In this document: positions 1 to 8,300 of the stretch, piece by piece
How positions within the stretch are numbered: the first letter of the stretch is position 1
Layout of the letters: the number at the start of each line of letters is the position of its first letter
Source: Streptomyces sp. CB02056
Lineage (GTDB): Bacteria > Actinomycetota > Actinomycetes > Streptomycetales > Streptomycetaceae
DNA: 64,000 nt
NCBI RefSeq assembly: GCF_001905545.1
Contig: NZ_LIPD01000008.1
Location: forward strand, 338,720-402,719
Direction of reading: 5' to 3'
Notes under the pieces: generated by a model
What the model was told of the DNA's origin: nothing
Databases searched by the model: none
What the model saw: the letters and a program-made list of their open reading frames with translations, nothing else
Made by a program: the position numbers and the translations under genes

Positions 1-495
1 GGCGGGCAGGCCGCTGATCTTCTCGAACCAGTGGATCTCGGTGGCGGTGAAGGCCTTCAGCGAGACGTTCGGCAGCGCCGCCTTCAGCTCCCGCAGCGAG
101 CGCGGGTAGTAGCGCCACGGCAGCGTCGGGTGCAGCCCGTTGACGATGTGCAGCTCGGTGAGGGAGTCGACCTCCATCGCCTTGGCGAGGCGGACGGCCT
201 CCTCGATGCGCATCGTGTACGCGTCCTTCTCGCCCGGCTTGCGCTGGAACGAGCAGTACGCGCAGGACGCGCTGCACACGTTGGTCATGTTGAGGTGACG
301 GTTGACGTTGAAGTGGACGACGTCGCCGTTCTTCCGCGTCCGCACGTGGTGGGCCAGCCCGCCCAGCCAGGCCAGGTCGTCGCTCTCGTAGAGCGCGATC
401 CCGTCCTCGCGGGTCAGCCGCTCACCCGCGTAGACCTTCGCCTCCAGCTCGCGCTTGAGCCCTGCGTCCATGCGGTGACCCGCCTCCTCCGACAT
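1..495 (-). CDS. mqnE: Aminofutalosine synthase MqnE (C-terminal part outside the window)
   Basis: Radical SAM enzyme of the futalosine menaquinone pathway; the family joins 3-[(1-carboxyvinyl)oxy]benzoate to the SAM-derived adenosyl radical to give aminofutalosine. The 165 visible N-terminal residues contain the iron-sulfur motif CSASCAYC (Cys74, Cys78, Cys81) after NRHLNMTNV, followed by an ELHIVNGLHP segment, all typical of MqnE/MqnC proteins. The reading frame runs off the left edge, so it is partial because of the window and not broken. The start could be ATG at 495 or ATG at 471 (MDAGLKRE); I chose the longer. It lies upstream of nothing else on its strand here, but ubiX, mqnP and mqnL of the same pathway follow within 11 kb. 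MqnE fits better than MqnC because of the DDLAWLGGLAHHVR region, but this is a judgement from memory. Confidence 0.85.
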   Translation of the reverse strand, partial: MSEEAGHRMDAGLKRELEAKVYAGERLTREDGIALYESDDLAWLGGLAHHVRTRKNGDVVHFNVNRHLNMTNVCSASCAYCSFQRKPGEKDAYTMRIEEAVRLAKAMEVDSLTELHIVNGLHPTLPWRYYPRSLRELKAALPNVSLKAFTATEIHWFEKISGLPA

Positions 496-523
496 TCGAT
501 TCCTTGCCGGAATGAGCGTACGC

Positions 524-1486
524 CTATGCCGAGAGCAGCTCGGCGAGCAGTGTCGGGTCGATGTTGCCTCCGCTGACCACGGCCGCCACCGACTGGCCCC
601 CGGTCTCGGCGGCGCGGTGGAAGTAGGCGGCCGGGGCGACCGCCCCGGAGGGCTCGGCGACGAGCCGGCCGCGGCGGGCCAGCACGGCCACGGTGGCGCG
701 GATCTCGTCCTCGGTGACGGTGACGATGTCGTCCACGTAGGCGGCGACGTGCTCGAACGGCAGCACGCCGAGCGACGGGGTGCGCAGCCCGTCCGCGATG
801 GTCCGGTAGGTGTCGGCGACCGGCCACTCGACCCGGCGGCCGGCCCGCAGGCTGGCCCGGGCGTCGGCGGCCAGCTCGGGCTCCACGCCGATCACCCGGA
901 TACCGGGGCGGGTGAGCTTGAGCGCGGCCGCCGTCCCGCCGATCAGGCCGCCGCCGCTGACCGGCACCAGGACGGTGTCCAGGTCGGCCGGGGCGTCCTC
1001 GGCGATCTCCAGGCCGACCGTGCCCTGGCCCGCGATGATGAACGGGTCGTCGTACGGGGGCACCCAGACGTAGCCGTGCTTCCCGGCCAGCTCACCGGGC
1101 AGGGTGTCCCGCTCCTCCGGCGCCACCAGGATCACCTCGGCGCCGAACGAGCGGGTGGCCTCCACCTTCACCGCGGGCGAGGTGTCCGGCATCACGATCA
1201 CGGCCTTGATGCCGAGCTCCCGGGCCGCGTACGCCACCGCCTGCGCGTGGTTGCCGCTGGACTGGGCCACCACGCCCCGGGCGCGCTCGTCCTCGGTGAG
1301 CGCGGCCAGCCGGTTGTAGGCGCCGCGGGTCTTGAAGGCCCCGGTCGGCTGGAGGTTCTCGGGCTTCAGCCAGAGCCGCCGCTCCCCCTCGGCCGCCCAG
1401 GGGGCGGGAACCAGCGGGGTGCGCACGGCGACCCCCGCGATCCGCTGCCGAGCCGCGCGCAGCTCCTCCAGTCCGACCAGTGCCAT
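524..1486 (-). CDS. Threonine/serine dehydratase-like PLP enzyme
   Basis: A 320-residue fold-type II PLP enzyme of the serine/threonine ammonia-lyase group, expected to deaminate threonine or serine to a 2-oxo acid. Visible signatures are PENLQPTGAFKTRGA with the PLP lysine at Lys52, SSGNHAQ (75-81) and the phosphate-binding loop SGGGLIGG (177-184). There is no C-terminal ACT domain, so it resembles the catabolic/short class and not the isoleucine-regulated biosynthetic IlvA. Its ATG lies 3 bases after the stop of the upstream Lrp gene, so the two are almost certainly co-transcribed and the regulator may respond to the enzyme's substrate or product. The exact substrate cannot be told from sequence; a serine racemase or threo-hydroxyaspartate dehydratase activity is also possible within this family. 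Confidence 0.85.
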   Translation of the reverse strand: MALVGLEELRAARQRIAGVAVRTPLVPAPWAAEGERRLWLKPENLQPTGAFKTRGAYNRLAALTEDERARGVVAQSSGNHAQAVAYAARELGIKAVIVMPDTSPAVKVEATRSFGAEVILVAPEERDTLPGELAGKHGYVWVPPYDDPFIIAGQGTVGLEIAEDAPADLDTVLVPVSGGGLIGGTAAALKLTRPGIRVIGVEPELAADARASLRAGRRVEWPVADTYRTIADGLRTPSLGVLPFEHVAAYVDDIVTVTEDEIRATVAVLARRGRLVAEPSGAVAPAAYFHRAAETGGQSVAAVVSGGNIDPTLLAELLSA

Positions 1487-1489
1487 ACG

Positions 1490-1948
1490 TCACTCTCCTA
1501 CAGGAGGAAGTTCACTCACCCGGTTTTCCCACTTGGTGGAGAGTACGACGGTGGTGCGGGTCCGGGCCACGCCCTTCGTGCCCGAGATCCGCTTGACCAC
1601 CGATTCCAGGCCGGCCACGTCGGCCACCCTGACCTTCAGCATGTAGGAGTCGTCACCGGCGATGAACCAGCAGTCCTCGACCTCGTTGAGGTCCTTCAGC
1701 CGGTGCGCGACGTCCTCGTGGTCCGCGGCGTCGGTGAGCTGAAGGCCGATCAGGGCCGTGACGCCGAAGCCGAGCGAGGCCGGGTTGACCGTCGCCCGGT
1801 AGCCGGTGATCACCCCGGCCTGCTCCAGGCGGTTGATCCGGTCCGTGACGCTCGGGCCGGAGAGCCCGACCAGCCGGCCCAACTCGGCGTAGGACGCACG
1901 GCCGTTCTCCCGGAGCGCCTGGATGAGCTGTCTGTCCACCGTGTCCAT
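1490..1948 (-). CDS. Lrp/AsnC-family transcriptional regulator
   Basis: A 152-residue regulator with the standard Lrp layout: an N-terminal helix-turn-helix (about residues 3-60, DRQLIQALRENGRASYAEL then LVGLSGPSVTDRINRLE) and a C-terminal ligand-binding, oligomerising RAM/AsnC domain (about 66-140, with the GDDSYMLKVRV strand). These proteins usually sense amino acids and control neighbouring metabolism. It is followed after 3 bases by the threonine/serine dehydratase-like gene on the same strand. Its upstream side faces the ubiX gene at 2068. From memory, an Lrp gene also sits between ubiX and mqnE in Streptomyces coelicolor (SCO4493), so this gene is probably part of the ancestral menaquinone locus and the dehydratase the addition. 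Confidence 0.93.
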   Translation of the reverse strand: MDTVDRQLIQALRENGRASYAELGRLVGLSGPSVTDRINRLEQAGVITGYRATVNPASLGFGVTALIGLQLTDAADHEDVAHRLKDLNEVEDCWFIAGDDSYMLKVRVADVAGLESVVKRISGTKGVARTRTTVVLSTKWENRVSELPPVGE

Positions 1949-2067
1949 ATACCGTCCGCGTCCTTCCGAACCTCACCAGACCCACAGATCATTATCCGGA
2001 TTCAAAGGCGCCGTGCGCCGAACGACCCGGATATCGCAGAGAAGATACTCTCCCGCCCCGGGTCTCC

Positions 2068-2742
2068 TTACTCCCCCTCAGCCGGTGCGCCCTCGCCGGC
2101 GGCCGTCTTGCGGGCGGCCGCCCCCAACTCCCCTTCCCAGCGCAGGTACAGGGAATGCGGCACGTCGACGGCGTCCAGCACCCGTCCGGCCACGAAATCC
2201 ACGAGTTCGCGCACGGTGGAGCCGCCGGCGTAGAAACCGGGCGAAGCGGGCAGGACGACCGCCCCCTGCGCGTCGAGCTCCACCAGGTGCTTCAACGTCA
2301 CCCCGTTGAGTGGCGTCTCGCGCACGCAGACGACGAGTGGGCGGCGCTCCTTGAGGGTGACGCTGGCGACGCGCTGCAGCAGGTCCTTGCTCAGGCCGAG
2401 CGCGATCCCGGCCACCGCGCCGGTGGTCGCGGGCACCACGAGCATGCCCTTGGCCGGGTAGGAGCCGCTGGACGGGCCGGCCGCGAAGTCCCCGGCGGGC
2501 CAGTAGCGGACGTCGTCCAGGCCCTCGTCGCTCCCGAGCCAGGCGGCGAGGTCGGTGCGCCAGTGGGCGTCCCGGAAGGAGATGCCGGTCTCGTCCAGGA
2601 TGGTGAGCCGGGCGGCGCGGCTGACGACCAGGTCCACCGCCTCGCCGGCGGCCAGCAGCGCGCGGATCACCGAGGCCGCGTACGGCGTCCCCGACGCACC
2701 CGAGACCCCGACCACCCACGGCTGACGCTTCGCAGTTCCCAT
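2068..2742 (-). CDS. ubiX: UbiX-type flavin prenyltransferase (menaquinone locus)
   Basis: Makes prenylated FMN, the cofactor of UbiD-type decarboxylases, from FMN and dimethylallyl phosphate. The N-terminus carries the flavin-binding VSGASG motif (13-18), followed by VDLVVSRAA and the later SSGSYPAKGMLVVPAT segment that helps bind the prenyl donor; SLSKDLLQR and PLVVCVRETPL are also family hallmarks. The length, 224 residues from this start, is slightly above the usual 190-210 because of a charged C-terminal tail. An upstream in-frame GTG at 2766 is an alternative start; neither has a convincing ribosome site. The partner UbiD-type decarboxylase (mqnL) lies 8 kb away at 10064, with mqnP; from memory these genes are contiguous in S. 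coelicolor. Confidence 0.9.
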   Translation of the reverse strand: MGTAKRQPWVVGVSGASGTPYAASVIRALLAAGEAVDLVVSRAARLTILDETGISFRDAHWRTDLAAWLGSDEGLDDVRYWPAGDFAAGPSSGSYPAKGMLVVPATTGAVAGIALGLSKDLLQRVASVTLKERRPLVVCVRETPLNGVTLKHLVELDAQGAVVLPASPGFYAGGSTVRELVDFVAGRVLDAVDVPHSLYLRWEGELGAAARKTAAGEGAPAEGE

Positions 2743-2831
2743 GGGGCAATTCTGTCCCGGCTCCACCCGTGGTTCCGGACCGGGCCGACCGGGAGGGGTC
2801 CGGGAGCGCCCGCCCCTGGGAGGATGGGCGC

Positions 2832-3584
2832 ATGGCAGCGACCCTCGTCGACCTCACCCATCAGGTGACCACCGCGATGCCGGTCTACCCCGGCGATCCG
2901 GCCGTCCTGCTGGAGCCCGCGCTCACCACGGCCACCGCCGGGGTGAACGTGCTGGCCCTGCACCTCGGCTCGCAGTCCGGGACGCACGTGGACGCGCCGT
3001 ACCACGTGGACGTCACCTGGCCGACCCTGGACGGGCTGCCGCTGGAGCGGTTCACCGGCCCCGCCGTGGTCGCCGACCTGCGCGGGCTGGAGCCCCGGTC
3101 GGCCGTCACCCCCGGGCTGCTGGCGGCCGCGCTGGAGCGGGTCGCGGACTCCGGCGAGGGCACCGTCCTGCTGCTGGCCACCGGCTGGGCCCGGCACTGG
3201 GGCACCGACGCCTACCTCGCCCACCCCGCCCTGACCCCGGCCGCCGCCGAGGCGATCGTCGCCGCCGGGGTGCGGACGGTCGGGGTGGACGCGCTCAGCG
3301 TCGACCCGACCCCCGACCCGGGCCCGGGCGACCCGGCGGTGGCCGCCCTGCTCGCCGACCTCACCGACGAGCACGACCACGGCGCCGCCGACGAGCCCAC
3401 GCTCGCCGCGCACCGGGTGCTGCTGGGGGCGCCCGGCGGCGGGGTGATCGCCGAGAACCTGACCGACCTGCGGCCGCTGCTGGCGGCCCAGGAGGCCGGC
3501 CTGCCGGTGGAGGTCTCGCTGTTCCCGCTGCGGCTGGTCGCGGCGGACGGCGCACCGGTACGGGCGGTGGCCCGGCTGGGCTGA
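2832..3584 (+). CDS. Cyclase/kynurenine-formamidase-like metal hydrolase
   Basis: A 250-residue member of the cyclase family (Pfam Cyclase), which includes bacterial kynurenine formamidase and isatin hydrolase, metal-dependent hydrolases of amide or lactam bonds. The metal-binding signature is clear: His44 followed by SGTHVDAPYH with His52, Asp54 and His58. The ATG at 2832 was chosen because MAATLVDLTHQV is the usual family start (the conserved D-L-T/S strand); reading could extend 21 residues upstream without homology. A MOSC-domain gene follows after 71 bases on the same strand. The substrate is unknown: kynurenine formamidase is the best-known function, but no other tryptophan-catabolism gene is visible nearby. 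Confidence 0.8.
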   Translation: MAATLVDLTHQVTTAMPVYPGDPAVLLEPALTTATAGVNVLALHLGSQSGTHVDAPYHVDVTWPTLDGLPLERFTGPAVVADLRGLEPRSAVTPGLLAAALERVADSGEGTVLLLATGWARHWGTDAYLAHPALTPAAAEAIVAAGVRTVGVDALSVDPTPDPGPGDPAVAALLADLTDEHDHGAADEPTLAAHRVLLGAPGGGVIAENLTDLRPLLAAQEAGLPVEVSLFPLRLVAADGAPVRAVARLG

Positions 3585-3655
3585 GCCGGACTCTCCGTCC
3601 GGGCCGGGGACTTGGTCTAGACCATCCCCCGTCAACGCCAGTACGCTTTCCGGCC

Positions 3656-4372
3656 ATGGCTGAGATCATCGGAGTGATCGAGCGACTCTGGCGCTACCCC
3701 GTGAAGTCCACCGGCGGCGAGCGGCTCGACTCCGTCGAGGTGGACGAGCGCGGCCTGGCCGGCGACCGCCTCTACGCCGTCCGCGACGCCGCGGGGAAGC
3801 TCGGCTCGGGCAAGAACACCCGCCGCTTCCGCCGGATGGACGGCCTGCTCCGCCTCTCCGCCCGGCTCGGCCACCGGATCGACGGCCCCGAACTGTTCGA
3901 TCCGCTCGGCCGCCCGGTCGACCGGCCGAACTCCTTCCTGCGCGCCTACCTCCAGCGCGAGGACGTCGAACTCGCCCGCGAGGACGCCGTCTCGCACTTC
4001 GACCGGCTGCCGGTCAGCGTGCTCAGCACCGCCACCCTGGACTGGGTCCGCGAGGCCGTCCCCTTCACCGTGGTCGACGAGCGGCGGTTCCGCCCCAACA
4101 TCGTGCTGCGCACCCCGCCCGGCACCCCGCCGTTCGTCGAGGACGCCTGGCTCGGCCGCCAGGCCTCCGGCGAGACCCCCGGCAGCGCCAAGCTCTCCTT
4201 CGTCGCCTCCAGCGAGCGCTGCGCGATGACCGGCGCCCCGCAGCCCGGACTGCCGCACGCCCCCGAGATCCTCAAGGCCGTCGTGCACGCCCACGACGGC
4301 CGGCTCGACGCCCTCGCCGAGGTCGCCGCCCCGGGCCGCCTGCGGGTCGGCGACCGGCTGCTCCTCGGCTGA
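3656..4372 (+). CDS. MOSC domain-containing protein
   Basis: A 238-residue protein with an N-terminal MOSC_N beta-barrel (residues 1-90, containing YPVKSTGGERL and ERGLAGDRLYAV) and a C-terminal MOSC domain with the candidate molybdenum-ligand cysteine in SSERCAMTG. MOSC proteins deliver or use molybdenum cofactor, for example in N-hydroxylated compound reduction (YcbX, mARC). The start is the ATG after the noncoding gap following the cyclase gene. It may be expressed with the cyclase, which is 71 bases upstream. It converges on the TetR gene at 4478. No molybdopterin biosynthesis genes are present in the window, so the partner reductase, if any, lies elsewhere. Confidence 0.85.
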   Translation: MAEIIGVIERLWRYPVKSTGGERLDSVEVDERGLAGDRLYAVRDAAGKLGSGKNTRRFRRMDGLLRLSARLGHRIDGPELFDPLGRPVDRPNSFLRAYLQREDVELAREDAVSHFDRLPVSVLSTATLDWVREAVPFTVVDERRFRPNIVLRTPPGTPPFVEDAWLGRQASGETPGSAKLSFVASSERCAMTGAPQPGLPHAPEILKAVVHAHDGRLDALAEVAAPGRLRVGDRLLLG

Positions 4373-4477
4373 CCACGGCCCCCGCGTCCGTCACCGCCCT
4401 TGCCCGAAGGGCGACTTGACCCTCGCGAACCGGCAGCCGAGGACGAGGCACCGCGGGGTGCCGGTCACGGGTCCTCC

Positions 4478-5293
4478 TCAGGGGGTGTCGCCGACGCTCC
4501 CGGATTCCGCCGCGGGGAGGGCGACCGCGCGCAGGTAGGCCTGGGCGAAGAGCTCGACGGTCTCGTCCGTCGACGGCAGCCCGTCCCCCAGGGCGGGTTC
4601 CAGCACCGGCCGCATCAGCGCGTGGTTGAGCAGCGGACCGATCATCAGCTGGGTCAGCACCGGGGTGGGCAGCGGTCTCAGCCGGCCGGCCCGCACGTGC
4701 GGGCGCAGCAGCCGGTCCAGGCCGGCGAGCGCCTGCGGCAGGGTGGCGGCCATCACCCGGGCGGCGGGGCCGTCTGGGCGGCCGAGCAGGTCGGCGAAGA
4801 CCGCCGGGACGATCCGCGGCTCGTGCACGAAGGCCGCGGCGAAGGTGGCGTGGAGCGCCCGGACGGTCTCCTCCAGGGTCTCCGGCGGGTCGGCGGCGAG
4901 GGCCTCCAGGTCGGGCAGCGCGGAGTGCCGCTCGAACACGGCGGCGAGCAGGCCGTCCCGCCCCTCGAAGACGGTGTGCAGGCTGGGCAGCGAGCAGTCG
5001 GCCCGGTCGGCCACGGCGTCCAGGGTGACCCCGGCCAGGCCGCGCTCGGCCACCAGCAGCGCCGCCGCCGCGATCGCGCGCTCGCGCACCGGCGGCCGTC
5101 CGCCCGGGTCGACGCCCGCCTCCCGGACGGCCTCGTCCAGCACCGCCCGGGAGCCGCCGAGCCTGCGCAGCAGCGTGCTGCGGGAGATGCCGGCCGTCGC
5201 GGCGATCGCCGTGAGCGGGACGTCCGCGACGTCCTGGCCCCGTTCCTTCGCCGCCGTGAGGGCGGCCGTCACCAGCTCCTTCATGTGAAGCAT
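4478..5293 (-). CDS. TetR-family regulator with two HTH segments, divergent from a flavin monooxygenase
   Basis: A 271-residue repressor-type regulator. The canonical TetR N-terminal domain lies at about residues 70-125 (RERAIAAAALLVAERGL, then LDAVADRADCSLPSLHTVFEGRDGLLAAVF). Ahead of it, residues 4-55 form a second, HTH-like segment (LTAIAATAGISRSTLLRRLGGSRAVLDEAV), so the protein appears to have tandem DNA-binding units, which is unusual. The rest is an alpha-helical ligand domain. Starts at 5293 (MLHMKEL) and 5284 (MKEL) are both possible. It is transcribed away from the FAD monooxygenase at 5386 with a 92-base shared promoter region, the usual arrangement for a repressor controlling a neighbouring enzyme. 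Confidence 0.85.
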   Translation of the reverse strand: MLHMKELVTAALTAAKERGQDVADVPLTAIAATAGISRSTLLRRLGGSRAVLDEAVREAGVDPGGRPPVRERAIAAAALLVAERGLAGVTLDAVADRADCSLPSLHTVFEGRDGLLAAVFERHSALPDLEALAADPPETLEETVRALHATFAAAFVHEPRIVPAVFADLLGRPDGPAARVMAATLPQALAGLDRLLRPHVRAGRLRPLPTPVLTQLMIGPLLNHALMRPVLEPALGDGLPSTDETVELFAQAYLRAVALPAAESGSVGDTP

Positions 5294-5301
5294 CGTACTA
5301 C

Positions 5302-5380
5302 TTGACACCTGGGACGGTTCCAGAGATTCTGTATATGCAGGTTCCACACGGACAGTGATCAATCGAGCACTGAAAGGGGA
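5302..5380 (+). promoter_or_regulatory. Shared promoter region between tetR and the FAD monooxygenase
   Basis: A perfect -35 hexamer TTGACA is at 5302-5307. At 17 nt spacing the -10 candidate is GATTCT (5325-5330), which is weak, and an AT-rich TGTATATGCA stretch follows at 5330-5339. A ribosome site AAAGGGGA at 5373-5380 precedes the ATG at 5386 and fixes the monooxygenase start. The TetR operator is expected here, but I could not pick one convincing dyad. Confidence 0.35.
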
Positions 5381-5385
5381 GAGCC

Positions 5386-6609
5386 ATGAGCGTCGTGATC
5401 TCCGGGGGCGGGCCGGCCGGAATGATGCTGGGCCTGATGCTGGCACGCGCCGGTGTCGAGGTGACCGTGCTGGAGAAGCACGGGGACTTCCTGCGCGACT
5501 TCCGCGGCGACACCGTCCACGCCTCCACCGTGCGGCTGATGGACGAACTCGGCCTCGGCCGGAAGTTCGCCGCGCTGCCGCAGAGCCGCCTCGGCAACCT
5601 GGTGGTGCAGCCGCCCGGCTCCGCCCCCGTCGCGCTGAGCGCCTACGAGCGGCTGCGGCCCCCGTACAACTACATCGCCATGATCCCGCAGTGGGACCTC
5701 CTGAACTTCCTGGTCGCGGAGGCCCGGCAGGAGCCCGCCTTCACCCTGCGGATGAACACCGAGGCGACCGGACTGCTCCGGGACAGCGGCCGGGTCACCG
5801 GAGTCCGGTACCGCACCCGGGACGGCGAGGAGGGCGAGCTGCGCGCCGACCTCACCGTCGCCGCCGACGGCCGGCACTCCACCCTGCGCCGGGCGGCCGG
5901 CCTGGCCGCCCAGGAGTTCCCGGTGCCCTTCGACACCTGGTGGTTCCGGCTGCCCCGGCACCCCCACGAGCAGGCCCAGCCGCCCAGCCTCGTCCCCGGG
6001 TTCGGGTCCGGCGACATGGTGCTGAGCTTCGCCCGGACCGACTACTTCCAGATCGCCTACTTCCGCGCCAAGGGCGCCGACCCGCAGCTGCGCGCCGAGG
6101 GGATCGAGCGGTTCCGCGAGCGGATCGCCCGGCTGCTGCCCCAGTACGCGGACCGGGTCGACCAGCTGGCGAGCCTCGACGACCTGCACCTGCTCGACGT
6201 CCGGCTCAACCGGCTGGACCGCTGGTACACCGACGGGCTGCTGCTGATCGGCGACGCCGCCCACGCGATGTCCCCGGCCGGCGGGGTGGGCATCAACCTC
6301 GCCATCCAGGACGCCGTCGCGGCCGCCACCCTGCTCGCCGAACCGCTGCGCCGCGGCCGTCCGACCGTGGCGGCCCTGGCCCGGGTCCAGCACCGCCGGC
6401 TGCGGCCGACGGTGATCATGCAGCGGATGCAGCGGGTCCTGCACAGCGTGCTGTTCGAGCCGGTCCTCACCGGCAAGCGGGCCGGCCCGCCCGCCCGGCT
6501 GGTGGCCCTCGCCCGGCACGTCCCCGGCTTCCCGGTACTGCTCTCCCGCCTGATCGCCTTCGGCCCGCTCCCCGAGCACGCACCGGCCTTCGCCCGGCGC
6601 GACGCCTGA
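5386..6609 (+). CDS. FAD-dependent aromatic-ring monooxygenase (PHBH-like)
   Basis: A 407-residue class A flavoprotein monooxygenase. All three fingerprint motifs are present: GGGPAG (7-12) for FAD pyrophosphate, the DG motif AADGRHSTLRRAAG (159-172) and the GD motif LLIGDAAHAMSPAGGVG (286-302). Such enzymes use NAD(P)H and oxygen to hydroxylate or epoxidise aromatic and polyketide substrates. The well-placed AAAGGGGA ribosome site supports the ATG at 5386. The divergent TetR gene suggests it is a substrate-inducible detoxification or tailoring enzyme. An alpha/beta hydrolase follows after a 78-base gap containing a hairpin. The substrate cannot be inferred. Confidence 0.9.
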   Translation: MSVVISGGGPAGMMLGLMLARAGVEVTVLEKHGDFLRDFRGDTVHASTVRLMDELGLGRKFAALPQSRLGNLVVQPPGSAPVALSAYERLRPPYNYIAMIPQWDLLNFLVAEARQEPAFTLRMNTEATGLLRDSGRVTGVRYRTRDGEEGELRADLTVAADGRHSTLRRAAGLAAQEFPVPFDTWWFRLPRHPHEQAQPPSLVPGFGSGDMVLSFARTDYFQIAYFRAKGADPQLRAEGIERFRERIARLLPQYADRVDQLASLDDLHLLDVRLNRLDRWYTDGLLLIGDAAHAMSPAGGVGINLAIQDAVAAATLLAEPLRRGRPTVAALARVQHRRLRPTVIMQRMQRVLHSVLFEPVLTGKRAGPPARLVALARHVPGFPVLLSRLIAFGPLPEHAPAFARRDA

Positions 6610-6635
6610 GCCCCGGCGGGCGGCATCCGCCCCGA

Positions 6636-6675
6636 TCCCCGCGAACCGTCCGTTCGGACGGGCGGATCGCGGGGA
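6636..6675 (+). terminator. Compound hairpin after the monooxygenase gene
   Basis: An inner perfect hairpin CCGTCCG-TTC-GGACGG lies inside an outer 9-bp stem TCCCCGCGA (6636-6644) with TCGCGGGGA (6667-6675). It sits 26 bases after the stop and ends 12 bases before the next ATG, so it is either a terminator without a T-tract or an intercistronic attenuator or stabiliser. Confidence 0.55.
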
Positions 6676-6687
6676 ACGACCGTTGGC

Positions 6688-7443
6688 ATGACGATCCCTC
6701 ACCGCCTGATCGGCACCGGCGACCACCACGTCCTGGTCCTGCACGACTGGTTCGGCACCAGCGCGGGCTGGGGCCCGTTCCTCGACTACCTCGACGGCAA
6801 GGCCTTCGGCTACGCCTTCCTCGACTACCGCGGCTACGGGCTGCGCAAGGGCGTCACCGGCGCGTACACGCTCGCCGAGATCGCCTCCGACGCGCTCGCC
6901 CTGGCCGACCAGCTCGGCTGGGACCGCTTCTCGCTGGTCGGCCACTCCATGGGCGGCAAGGCGGCCCAGCAGGTGCTCGCCGAGGCGCCGCTGCGGGTGC
7001 GCAAGCTGGTCGGCCTGGCCCCGGTGCCGGCCGGGGAGTACCCGATGGACGCGGCGGGCGAGGCCCTGTTCTACGGCGCGGCCGAGGACCGGGAGAAGCG
7101 CTTCGCGATCCTCGACCTGGTCACCGGGCAGCGGGCCGGCCGGGTCTGGCTCGACCACATGGTCGACCAGTCCCTGCGGCAGTCCACCCCCGAGGCCTTC
7201 GGCCGCTACGTCCACGACTGGACGACGGCCGACCTGCGGCGCCGGATCGACGGCAACCCGGTGCCGGTCAAGGTGATCGTCGGCGAGCACGACCTCGCCC
7301 TCACCGCCGAGGTGATGCGCGGCACCTTCCTCGCCCACTACCCCAACGCCGAGCTGGAGGAACTCGCCGGCAGCGGGCACTACCCGATGTACGAGGCCCC
7401 GGTGGCCCTGGCGACGGCGCTGGAGGACTTCCTGCACAACTGA
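6688..7443 (+). CDS. Alpha/beta hydrolase
   Basis: A 251-residue alpha/beta-hydrolase-fold enzyme. The nucleophile elbow is GHSMGG with Ser87; the catalytic His is His231 in GSGHYPMYE; an acid in VGEHDLAL (about residue 206) fits the third member of the triad. The N-terminal HDWFGTSAGW supplies the oxyanion region, similar to esterases and C-C hydrolases or haloperoxidase-like hydrolases. No signal peptide is present, so it is cytoplasmic. It follows the FAD monooxygenase on the same strand, a frequent pairing in aromatic breakdown, but the hairpin between them may separate their transcription. The next gene, a beta-helix protein, starts 38 bases later. Confidence 0.85.
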   Translation: MTIPHRLIGTGDHHVLVLHDWFGTSAGWGPFLDYLDGKAFGYAFLDYRGYGLRKGVTGAYTLAEIASDALALADQLGWDRFSLVGHSMGGKAAQQVLAEAPLRVRKLVGLAPVPAGEYPMDAAGEALFYGAAEDREKRFAILDLVTGQRAGRVWLDHMVDQSLRQSTPEAFGRYVHDWTTADLRRRIDGNPVPVKVIVGEHDLALTAEVMRGTFLAHYPNAELEELAGSGHYPMYEAPVALATALEDFLHN

Positions 7444-7481
7444 GGCCGGCCCGGCCGGGGCCTCCGTATGATCCGACGATC

Positions 7482-8120
7482 ATGACTGATCACGAGCTCT
7501 GGCACCGTCTGGACCGCATCCGCCACGAACGCGGGCTCCTCACCCCCGGCGAGCTGGTGCTGCTCGCCGACCGGGGCGTGGCCGTCCTCGACCCGTTCTC
7601 CGTACTGGTCGCGCGGCGGGTGACGCTGTCGGCGGAGACCGTCCTGTACCCGGGCGCGACCGTCGAGTGCGACGCGGACAGCGACTGCGCGATCGGCCCG
7701 GGCACCGTCCTGTACGGCGGCGCCCGGATCGTCGCGACCGGCGGCGGGCGGATCACCGTCGGACGCCGCGCGCGGATCGGCGAGGGCGGCGCCGTGGTCA
7801 GGGCCGGGGCGGGCGAGGCCATCGAGCTCGGGGACGAGGTCAGGATCGCCAACGGCGCCGAGCTGACGGGCCGTTGCCGCCTCGGCACCGGCGCCCAGGT
7901 CCTCGGCCCGATCTCCGCCCGCGCGGTCGAGCTCGCCGCCGGCCGCCCGTACACCCACCCCGACCCGGACGGTCGCGGCGGCGTCCTCAAGGGCCACGGC
8001 CGGGCCCGGGGCACCCGGGTCGGCGTCGGCGAGGTCGTCAACGGCAACGGCGACTTCGCCGCCGCCCCGGTCGAACGCCAGCGGACCTACCACCCGGACG
8101 CCCCCCACCTGGGCGACTGA
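7482..8120 (+). CDS. Left-handed beta-helix (hexapeptide) protein, possible acyltransferase or nucleotidyltransferase-like
   Basis: A 212-residue protein. After a short N-terminal helix (HELWHRLDRIRHERGLLTPG) the sequence from about residue 45 shows hexapeptide-type turns (VTLSAETVLYPGATVECD, CAIGPGTVLYGGARIV, ITVGRRARIGEGGAVVRAG, IELGDEVRIANGAELTG) typical of the left-handed beta helix of acyltransferases and of the GlmU C-terminal domain. The expected catalytic histidine of acetyltransferases is not evident, so it may be non-catalytic. The ATG at 7482 lies 38 bases after the hydrolase stop; they may form one unit. I do not recognise a specific orthologue. Confidence 0.7.
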   Translation: MTDHELWHRLDRIRHERGLLTPGELVLLADRGVAVLDPFSVLVARRVTLSAETVLYPGATVECDADSDCAIGPGTVLYGGARIVATGGGRITVGRRARIGEGGAVVRAGAGEAIELGDEVRIANGAELTGRCRLGTGAQVLGPISARAVELAAGRPYTHPDPDGRGGVLKGHGRARGTRVGVGEVVNGNGDFAAAPVERQRTYHPDAPHLGD

Positions 8121-8300
8121 CCCCGCGGCGCCTCCGGACCCGTACCCCGCACCCCGGGACCGAGGAGGTCGGCGGCCGCCCAGAGCGCGAAGCATCAGGG
8201 GGCGTGCGGGAGTTGGCGCGCGCCACGGGGTAGACGCTGGCGCATGGACCCGAGACCCGTGCGCATTGGGCGTCTCATCCTTCTCGCTTACGTTCGATGC

